This document shows, in pieces, positions 1-8,100 of a DNA stretch of 64,000 nucleotides (position 1 is its first letter; each line of letters starts with the position of its first letter). Both the position numbers and the translations under genes were made by a program. This DNA is from Streptomyces sp. NBC_01224. Lineage in GTDB: Bacteria; Actinomycetota; Actinomycetes; Streptomycetales; Streptomycetaceae. The DNA lies in assembly GCF_036002945.1 (NCBI RefSeq), contig NZ_CP108529.1:8675001-8739000 (forward strand), written 5' to 3'. Below the pieces are notes generated by a model. That model did no database searches. It was not told the origin of the DNA and was given only the letters and a program-made list of their open reading frames with translations.

Positions 1-1281
1 AAAGCATATCTAGCCATTTTGCGCCTCAGGGACTACAGATTGCTCTGGTCGGCCCTGGTGCTAAATCTCCTGGGGGACGGCGCCACCTATGCCGCGCTCG
101 CCTGGATCACGCTCGACAAGGCCGGCGCGGCCGGTCTGGGCGTGCTGGGCGTATGTCTCACCCTCCCCGTGATCGTGGGAGGCGCGTTTGTCGGACCACT
201 GCTCGACCGGTTCTCCCGGCGCATGCTTTTCATCTCCGACTCGGTCTTCCGCGGTTTCGTCGTCGCGCTCGTCCCGCTGCTGGAGCTGGCCGGCGCGCTG
301 CAGGTCTGGCACCTGTACGCGGTCGCGCTGGTCTACGGCCTGCTGAAGATCATCCCGCTGGCCGGCACCCCGGCGGTGCTGCCCGAACTGGTCCCCGAGG
401 ACAAGCTCCAAGCCGCCTCCGGACTGGAGGCCACCGCGATGGGCGCCGCCAACGTTGTCGGACCCGCTCTCGGCGCGGTGCTGATCACGGCGGTCGGCGC
501 GCAGAACGTCCTGTTCCTCGATGCCGCCACGTACTTCGCCTTCGCCCTGCTGATCAGCATGATCAAGGCGCCCCTTGCCCGTCCCGAGCCGACCGGCGAC
601 GCCCCCGCCGACAAACCCGGCTGGGGACCGGTCTTCAGGCTGGTCACCCGCGACCGCTTCCTGCTGGTGCTCACCCTCTCCTTCGGTGCCTTCAACGTCT
701 CGGCGGGCGCCCTGGTGGTCGCGCTGCCCTGGCTGGCCAAGGACGAGTTCCACGGCGGCCCCGGCGTGCTCGGCCTGATGCTGGCCGTGATGGCGGTCGG
801 CGAGCTGATCGGCTCCCTCGTCTCCGGGGCCGCGAAGACCTCCGAGAAGCAGATGCTCCGCATCGGCGTCCTGCAACTCCTGTCCGGGGCCGTGCTGTTC
901 CTCCTGGTCCCCAAGGCGCTTCCGTTCATCCTGATCGGCCTGGTGCTCAACGGCATCCTGTCCGCACCCATGACGGTCCTCGGCGGTGTGGTCCGTATGA
1001 CCCGCGTACCCAACGTCATGCGCGGCCGGGCGATGACACTGATGCGTACCGTCATGGCCGGTGCGCTGCCTGCCGGTTCCGCCCTCGGCGGCGTCCTGCT
1101 GAGCGGCGACCACTACAGCGCCCTCATCCTCGTCGTCGCCTCGCTCGCCGTCCTGCCCGGCGCCCTCACCCTCGTCCTGTTCCGCAACCACCCCTTCCGG
1201 CTGGGGGTGACAGCAGACCATGGCCAGCTTGAGCAGCGGGACACCGACCCGGACGCCGACTCCGTCCCCGCCGGTTCCTGA
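1..1281 (+). CDS. MFS exporter, EntS-like (5' partial)
   Basis: Major facilitator superfamily transporter of the enterobactin-exporter (EntS)/macrolide-efflux type. It probably exports the product of the NRPS operon that follows. The reading frame is open to the left edge of the window: the residues before the TTG at 19 (KAYLAI, then LRLRDYRLLW) already look like the conserved N-terminus, so the true start lies upstream and TTG 19 is probably internal. About ten to twelve hydrophobic segments are visible. A charged loop after TM2 carries the MFS motif-A-like GPLLDRFSRR. A central hydrophilic loop (about residue 195) separates the two six-helix halves. Its 3' end overlaps the first NRPS by 62 nt, which implies co-transcription and coupled translation. 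Confidence 0.85.
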   Translation, partial: KAYLAILRLRDYRLLWSALVLNLLGDGATYAALAWITLDKAGAAGLGVLGVCLTLPVIVGGAFVGPLLDRFSRRMLFISDSVFRGFVVALVPLLELAGALQVWHLYAVALVYGLLKIIPLAGTPAVLPELVPEDKLQAASGLEATAMGAANVVGPALGAVLITAVGAQNVLFLDAATYFAFALLISMIKAPLARPEPTGDAPADKPGWGPVFRLVTRDRFLLVLTLSFGAFNVSAGALVVALPWLAKDEFHGGPGVLGLMLAVMAVGELIGSLVSGAAKTSEKQMLRIGVLQLLSGAVLFLLVPKALPFILIGLVLNGILSAPMTVLGGVVRMTRVPNVMRGRAMTLMRTVMAGALPAGSALGGVLLSGDHYSALILVVASLAVLPGALTLVLFRNHPFRLGVTADHGQLEQRDTDPDADSVPAGS

Positions 1282-4200
1282 ACACCGGCCCGACACATCG
1301 GGCGACGCCGTCCTCCTCGTCACCGACCACCCGCGCACGCGTGACGCCGCCGAAGCACCCTTCGCCTCGCTGCGCCTGCCGAACGCGGCCACACCGCACG
1401 ACCTGGCGGCCTTCGCAGTACTCCTGCACCGCTACACCGGCCAGCGACGGCTGCTGATCGACGCGGACCTGAGCGAGAGCGGCTCCGGGTCCCTGACCCT
1501 CGCCATCGACCCGGACGAACCAGTCGCCGCTCTGCTGGCCCGGACCGCCCACGCCGTGCCGCGCGGACGGCCCACGGGGACCGCCGTACGCTACGCGGAC
1601 CATCCGGTGCCGGAAGGGACCGAGGAACTGGGTCTGACCCGCGACGGAGCCGATCTGGTCCTGGGGTACCGGACCTCGGTCTTCGACGAGCCGACCGCGC
1701 GGCGACTCGGTGGCCATCTCCTGCGCGTCGCCGGCTTCCTCGGCCGGTGCCCGCAGGCACCGGTGCACGAGGCCGACCTGCTCGGCGACGAGGAACGGGC
1801 GCTCATCCTCGGTGTGTTCAACAACACGGCCAGGCCGTACCCGGACACCGCCACCATCCCAGCCCTGTTCGGCGAACAGGCCCGGCGCACGCCGCAGGCG
1901 ACGGCCGTCACCGATCGCGCCGGGCGGCTGACCTACGGCGACCTCGACGCGGCCTCCGACCGGCTGGCCCGCGCCATCCGGGCGGTCGGGGCACGCCACG
2001 GGGAGCGGGTGGGCCTGCGCACCGGGCGCACCGCGGACCTCGTCGTCGGCGTGCTGGGCATCCTCAAGGCGGGCTGTGCCTACCTGCCGCTGGAGAGCGG
2101 CCACCCGGCCCGGCGCACCGAGTGGCTGCTCGCCGACTCGTCGGTGCGGGTCCTGGTCGCGTCGCCCGGCATGCCCGTGGACTTCGCCTTCGACGGTGCG
2201 GTGCTCGACCCCTCGGCCCCCGGCCCCGAGGCCCCGCGCCTCGTCCCCGAGGCCCCGGCCTCCGGCACGGACCAGGGATCGGCGGCCGACCTCGCGTACA
2301 TCTGCTACACCTCCGGAACCACGGGGCAGCCCAAGGGCGTCGAGGTCACCCACCGCAATGTGGTGCGGCTCGTCAAGGGCACGGACTACGTCCGTTTCGG
2401 ACCGGACCTCAGGGTCCTGCCCACCGGCTCCATCGCCTTCGACGCCAGCACCTTCGAGCTGTGGGCCCCGCTGCTGAACGGCGGCAGCGTGCACCTGGCG
2501 GACTCCGACATCATCCTCGACGCCCGCGCCCTCGCGCGCGAGCTGAGCGCACACGACGTCACCACCCTGTGGCTGACATCGCCGCTGTTCAACCAGCTCG
2601 TGGAACAGGACCCCACCGCGTTCCGCGGGCTGCGCGAACTCCTCGTCGGCGGTGACGCCCTGTCGTCCGTGCACATCGAGAAGGTCATGGCGGCCTGCCC
2701 CGGCGTCACCCTGGTCAACGGCTACGGCCCGACGGAGAACACCACGTTCTCGCTCACGCACCGGATAGGCCCCGACGACCTCGGGCGGATACCGATCGGG
2801 CGTCCGATCGCGCACTCGACCGCGTATGTCCTCGATGACCGGGGGCGGTTGTGCCCCGTCGGGGTGCCCGGAGAGTTGTGCCTGGGCGGAGACGGTGTCG
2901 CGCGCGGCTATCTGGGCCGGCCCGAGCTGACCGCCGAGCGCTTCGTCGAGGACGTGCTCTCCCCGGACGGCGGACGGCTGTACTGCAGCGGTGACCTGGC
3001 TCGCTGGCGCCCGGACGGGGTCGTCGAGTTCCTCGGCCGACGCGACCATCAGGTGAAGATACGCGGGTTCCGTATCGAACCGGCCGAGGTGGAGAAGGCC
3101 ATGCTCGGCCACCCCGGCGTGGCGGAGGCGATCGTGATCGCCCGCTCCCGTCCGGGCCGGGGGGACAAGTACCTCTGCGGCTACTACGCCGGGCCGCGGC
3201 CGCCCGCGCAGGAGGACCTGCGGGCTCATCTGGACCGGGCGCTCGCGCCGCACATGATCCCCGCGTACCTCGTCCCGCTCGACGCGCTGCCGCTGAACCA
3301 CACCGGCAAGGTCGACCGTGCGAGCCTGCCCGACCCGGACGGCGGCCACCTGCCGCCGGACACCGTCTTCGTCCCGCCTGCGGACGACATCGAGCGGAAC
3401 CTGGTGGACCTCGCCGAACGGGCCCTGGGCACCGCCGGCATCGGGGTCGCCCACGATCTGCGCGACCTCGGCGCCGACTCCCTCACCGCCACCCTGATCG
3501 CCGCCGGCGCCCGCGAGCGGCTCGGACGCGAGTGCCCGGTCAGCGCCGTCCTGCGGTCCGGTACGCTCGCCCGGCTCGCCGCGCTGCTGCGGGAGAGCGC
3601 CGCCGCCACCGCACCGGCGATCGAGCCCGCGGCCGAGCGGGCGGCCTACCCCGTCACTCCGCAACAGCGCCAGCTCTACTTCGAGCAGCTCAAGGACGAG
3701 CGGGCGGTGCACTACAATGTGCCGCTCACCCTCGAACTCCCCGCCGGCACCGACCCGTTGCGGCTGGCCGACGCCCTGCGCCGACTGGGCCGCCGCCATG
3801 ACGCGCTCCGCACCCGGTTCGCCGTGGCGGAGGACGGTCAGGTCACGCAGTACATCGACGCCGGCATCGAGCCGGAGGTCCGGGTGTACGACGGGGAACC
3901 AGGACCACTCGCCGGGTTCGTGCGGCCCTTCGACCTGGGTCGGGCGCCCCTGTGGCGGGCGGACGTGAACCGCACCCGGACCGCCGTGACCCTGCGTCTG
4001 GACCTGCACCACATCGTCGTCGACGGCTTCTCGCTGACCCCGCTGCTGGAGGACCTCGCGGCCCTGTACGCGGGCGACGAACCGGCGCCGCCCGCGCTCC
4101 AGTACCGCGACTACGCCGTCTGGCTGGCCGGACCTGCGGGAGGCGGCCTGCGGGAGTCCCAGGAACCCTACTGGCGGCGGCTGTTCGCCGCTCCGCCCGA

Positions 4201-4963
4201 CCGGAGCGATCTGCCCACGGACCTGCCCCGGCCCCCACTGCGGACGCTTGCGGGCGACGCCGTCGTGTTCGACCTCGGCCCGGAGCGCACGGCGCGCCTC
4301 AGGGAGTTGGCCAGACAGCGGGAGGTCACCCTGTTCGCGGTGCTGGCCTCGGCGTACGGCATCCTGCTCGGCCGGCTCAAGGGCACGGTCGATGTCACGA
4401 TGGGCACACCCGTCTCGGGCCGCACGGCCCCCGGACTGCACCGGACGGTCGGCATGTTCGCGCAGACGGTCTGCCTGCGCGGTGACGCGGACCCCGCCCT
4501 GCCCTACGACACCTATCTGCGGCGTACCGCCCGCACCGCCGAGGAGGCCTTCGCCCACCAGGACTTCCCCTTCGCAGACGTGGTCGCCCTGGCGGCGCCC
4601 GTACGCGACTACAGCCGTACCCCGCTGTTCGACGCGCTCATCGCCCTGCACAGCGGCCGCTATCTGTCGATGGACTTCCAGGGCGTCCGGGTGCCGCTGC
4701 GGCTGGAACAGACCGGGCAGGCCGTCTTCGACCTCAACATGCAGATCCACGAGGACGCGGGCACCCTGCGGGTGGCCTGGGGCTATGCGTCCGGACTGTT
4801 CCGCCGGGACACGGTGGAGAGCTGGCGCGAGGACTTCACGGCCCTGCTCGACGCGATCACCGTCGAGCCGTCGGCCGCACTCGGCGCGCTGTGTCGCGGC
4901 CGTCCCGCGTCCCCCGCACCGGTGGTTGTGGACGCCGGCCCCGACTTCGACTTCGACTTCTGA
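1220..4963 (+). CDS. Nonribosomal peptide synthetase, half-C / A(Val) / T / C
   Basis: NRPS of 1247 aa. Residues 1-190 resemble only the C-terminal half of a condensation domain, with no HHxxxDG. An A domain follows at about 195-700 (YTSGTTGQPKG near 363, GYGPTE, core Lys in NHTGKVDR). Then come a T domain (LGADSL near 752) and a full C domain (820-1230) with intact HHIVVDG near 930. The binding-pocket residues I aligned to GrsA read D-A-F-W-L-G-G-T-F-K, one change from the known valine code DAFWIGGTFK, so L-Val is the predicted substrate. The protein ends in an acidic-aromatic tail PDFDFDF, probably a docking peptide. ATG 1220 has a G-rich Shine-Dalgarno and overlaps the exporter gene. The terminal C domain must pass Val to a downstream NRPS, most simply the Ser-loading one. 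Confidence 0.92.
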   Translation: MASLSSGTPTRTPTPSPPVPEHRPDTSGDAVLLVTDHPRTRDAAEAPFASLRLPNAATPHDLAAFAVLLHRYTGQRRLLIDADLSESGSGSLTLAIDPDEPVAALLARTAHAVPRGRPTGTAVRYADHPVPEGTEELGLTRDGADLVLGYRTSVFDEPTARRLGGHLLRVAGFLGRCPQAPVHEADLLGDEERALILGVFNNTARPYPDTATIPALFGEQARRTPQATAVTDRAGRLTYGDLDAASDRLARAIRAVGARHGERVGLRTGRTADLVVGVLGILKAGCAYLPLESGHPARRTEWLLADSSVRVLVASPGMPVDFAFDGAVLDPSAPGPEAPRLVPEAPASGTDQGSAADLAYICYTSGTTGQPKGVEVTHRNVVRLVKGTDYVRFGPDLRVLPTGSIAFDASTFELWAPLLNGGSVHLADSDIILDARALARELSAHDVTTLWLTSPLFNQLVEQDPTAFRGLRELLVGGDALSSVHIEKVMAACPGVTLVNGYGPTENTTFSLTHRIGPDDLGRIPIGRPIAHSTAYVLDDRGRLCPVGVPGELCLGGDGVARGYLGRPELTAERFVEDVLSPDGGRLYCSGDLARWRPDGVVEFLGRRDHQVKIRGFRIEPAEVEKAMLGHPGVAEAIVIARSRPGRGDKYLCGYYAGPRPPAQEDLRAHLDRALAPHMIPAYLVPLDALPLNHTGKVDRASLPDPDGGHLPPDTVFVPPADDIERNLVDLAERALGTAGIGVAHDLRDLGADSLTATLIAAGARERLGRECPVSAVLRSGTLARLAALLRESAAATAPAIEPAAERAAYPVTPQQRQLYFEQLKDERAVHYNVPLTLELPAGTDPLRLADALRRLGRRHDALRTRFAVAEDGQVTQYIDAGIEPEVRVYDGEPGPLAGFVRPFDLGRAPLWRADVNRTRTAVTLRLDLHHIVVDGFSLTPLLEDLAALYAGDEPAPPALQYRDYAVWLAGPAGGGLRESQEPYWRRLFAAPPDRSDLPTDLPRPPLRTLAGDAVVFDLGPERTARLRELARQREVTLFAVLASAYGILLGRLKGTVDVTMGTPVSGRTAPGLHRTVGMFAQTVCLRGDADPALPYDTYLRRTARTAEEAFAHQDFPFADVVALAAPVRDYSRTPLFDALIALHSGRYLSMDFQGVRVPLRLEQTGQAVFDLNMQIHEDAGTLRVAWGYASGLFRRDTVESWREDFTALLDAITVEPSAALGALCRGRPASPAPVVVDAGPDFDFDF

Positions 4964-5010
4964 CCCTCCGGGCGCCTGCCCCGACTTCGACCTCTGACCC
5001 GCCGGGCGCG
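4938..5010 (+). repeat. Imperfect tandem repeat of the NRPS 3' end
   Basis: The last codons of the Val-NRPS and the bases after its stop (4938-4976) are repeated imperfectly at 4978-5010: both copies run from gccccgacttcgac through tctgaccc to ccgggcgc. The second copy would encode CPDFDL and a stop, so it looks like a duplicated end of the docking tail now lying outside the gene. Confidence 0.6.
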
Positions 5011-5017
5011 CGCCCGG
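5002..5017 (+). other. GC-rich perfect palindrome between NRPS genes
   Basis: The 16-bp perfect palindrome ccgggcgcgcgcccgg lies in the 161-bp gap between the Val-NRPS and the Ser-NRPS. It could form a short hairpin that attenuates or stabilises the operon transcript. There is no U-tract, so I do not call it a terminator. Confidence 0.4.
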
Positions 5018-5124
5018 TCCTCTGACGCCGTCACCCCCACTGTGCCATGGGCGGCCCTTTGCGATCCGTCGATCACTCCATGTTCACGCCTGATCACACA
5101 CCGCTTCAGCACGGGAGGCATTGC

Positions 5125-8100
5125 ATGAAATCGCTCGACCACGAGCCGGCACTCGCCGCACCGCACGCGCAGGCCGACCACTGGCGATCCCAGCTGGCCT
5201 CGCTCACGGAGCCCTCCGGCTTCCTCGCCGACTTCCGGCCGCGGGCCAGCCGTACCGGGACCGAGGCGCGGACCGGTACTCACGCCCTCCGCCTCGGTAC
5301 GGCCCTCACCGAACGGCTCGACCGAATCAGTCGCGGCAAGCCCGAGATGCTCCATGTCGTCCTCACCAGCGCGCTGGCCGCCCTGCTGTGCCGCCACACC
5401 GGCCAGGACCAGGTGGCGGTCGCCCAGCCGACGCGGGGAGCCGCGCCCGAGTTCGCGGGCGGTCCGCTGCTGGTGCGCGTGACGCCCGACGGGACCCTGC
5501 GCGAGCTGCTGACCCAGGTCTTCGCCGCCGTACGTGAGGCCGAGCGGCACCAGGACTTCGCGGTGGCCGCCCTCGCCGCCGAACTGGGGCGTGCCGACGT
5601 CTTCGAGACCGCGCTGGAGCTGGCGGGGTTCCACGACCCCGGTTACGCCGCCCCCGGCGGCACCCGGTTCGTTGCCGCACGCGAGGACGGCGAACTGGTG
5701 GTGAGCCTCCATTACGACCGCCACCGCTTCGCCGAGGCGTCCATGCGGTGCGTCGGCGCCCAGTACGCGCTGCTGCTGGAGGGTGCCACGGCCGAGCCCG
5801 ACCTGCCGGTGAACCGGATCGAGCTGCGTACCGCCGAGGACGACGCCGTCGTCGAGGCGAGCAATGACACGCGGCAGCCCTTCGACCAGGACGCCACCCT
5901 GCACGGCCTGTTCGCCGCCCAGGCGGCCCGCACTCCCGACGCGCCGGCCCTCCTGACCGACGACACGACCGTCACCTTCGCCGAACTCGACGCCCGCTCG
6001 GACCGGTTGGCACACACACTGCGCGAGCGCGGGATCGGCCCGGACGCCGTCGTCGCCCTGATCGCGGAGCGCTCGGCGGAGCTGATCACGGGCATCCTCG
6101 CCGTCCTGAAGGCGGGTGCCGCCTATCTGCCGGTCGACCCCGCCTACCCGCGCTCCCGCATCGACTACCTGCTCGCCGACAGCTCCGCCCGCCTCGTCCT
6201 GCACCAGGCCCGCTTCGCCGATGCTGCCGGCGACACCCCGAGGATCGACCTGGACGACGAGGCGGCGTACGTGGGCGGCACCGGCCCCGTCGAACCGCCG
6301 GCCGGCGCCGGTGACCCCGCCTACGTCATCTACACCTCCGGGTCGACGGGGCGCCCCAAGGGTGTCCAGGTGGAACACCGCAGTGTCGTCAACCGACTGC
6401 ACTGGATGCAGCGCGCCTACCCCGTGGGCCCCGGCGACGTCCTGCTGCAGAAGACCTCCGTCTCCTTCGACGTCTCCGTCTGGGAGCTGTTCTGGTGGTC
6501 CTTCACCGGAGCCGCCCTCGCCCTGCCCGCCCCCGGCGCCGAGAAGGACCCGACACAGCTGCTGGCCGTGATCGACCGGCACCGGGTCACCACCGTGCAC
6601 TTCGTGCCCTCGATGCTCACCATGTTCCTGGGACACCTCGCCCGGTTCGGCGACGGCACCGGACTCGGCACCCTGCGGCAGGTCTTCACCAGCGGCGAGG
6701 CGCTGAACCCGGCCCAGAGCGAGAAGTTCGCCGAACTAGTCCCCGGCGCCCGGCTGGTCAACCTCTACGGCCCCACCGAGGCGACGGTGGACGTGACCCA
6801 CCAGCCGGTGGCCGGGCTCGGCGACCTGGCCCGGCTGCCGATCGGTCGGCCCATCGACAACATCCGGCTGTATGTGCTGGACGCCGAGGGACAGCAGACC
6901 GCCGTGGGCATCCCCGGCGAACTCCATGTGGCGGGCGTCGGCGTGGCACGCGGCTACCTCGGGCGGCCCGAGCTGACCGCGGAGAAGTTCGTCACCGGCG
7001 AGGCGGTACGGTCCGCGACCGGCGAGGAGCGGCTGTACCGCACCGGGGACCGGGCCCGCCGGCTGCCCGACGGCACGATCGACTACCTGGGCCGGATCGA
7101 CCTCCAGGTGAAGGTGCGCGGTTTCCGGGTGGAGCCGGGCGAGATCGAGGAGCGGCTGTGTGCCCACGACCGGGTGCGGGACGCCGCGGTCGTCGCCGTG
7201 GACGACGGATGGCAGACCTCGCTGCGCGGCTTTGTCGTCCTGGACGGCGAGGCGAGCGAGGCGGCGCTGAAGGAGCACATCCGCCAGGAGTTGCCGGAGT
7301 ACATGGTTCCGGGTCGCGTCCTCGTGCTGGACGAGCTTCCGCTCACGCCCAACGGCAAACTGGACCGGGCGTTCCTGCGCAGCCCCGAAGCGCTGCGCAG
7401 GAAGGCGAGCGCCCATGTGGCGCCGCGTAACGAGCGCGAGGAGACCCTCGCCGGCATCTGGCGGGAGGTCCTCGGTGTCCCGCGGGTCGGTGTGCGCGAC
7501 AACTTCTTCGCGTTGGGCGGCAACTCGATCCACTTCGTGTCCGTGCTCGCCAAGTCCCGTGCCAGGGGTCTGGACTTCACCTTCCAGCAGCTCTTCCGGC
7601 ACCAGAGCATCGCACAGCTCGTGGAGTCCATCGACGGCGGCGACCCGTCCGCGACCGTGGTGGCGGACGTGGCGGCCCGTGGCGCCTTCCAGCCGTTCGA
7701 GCTGATCTCCGAGGCGGACCGGGCCCTGCTGCCCGAGGACGCGGAGGACGCCTACCCGCTGTCGATGCTCCAGGCCGGCCTGATCTTCCAGACCGAGATC
7801 ACCGGCGGTCTCGGCCAGTACCACGACGTGCTGAGCTACTCGATCACCGGTGCGTTCGACGCCGACGCGTTCACCGAGGCCGTACGGCGATTGACCGACC
7901 GGCACCCGATCCTGCGCACCACCTATCACCTCACCGGCTACAGCGAGTTCCTCCAGATCGTGCACCGCGAGGTGCCGCCGCCACTGACCGTCGACGACCT
8001 GCGCCACCTCGACGCGGACGGGCAGGAGGCCTGGCACGAGCGGTGGCTGGCCCGCGAGAAGTCCCGCGCGTTCGTGTGGGTGGAGGGCGGCCTGGTCACC

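Noticed and set aside
5047..5124. Earlier ATG start for the Ser-NRPS at 5047
   Set aside because: It has no ribosome site and adds 26 residues of non-domain sequence; ATG 5125 follows gggagg.
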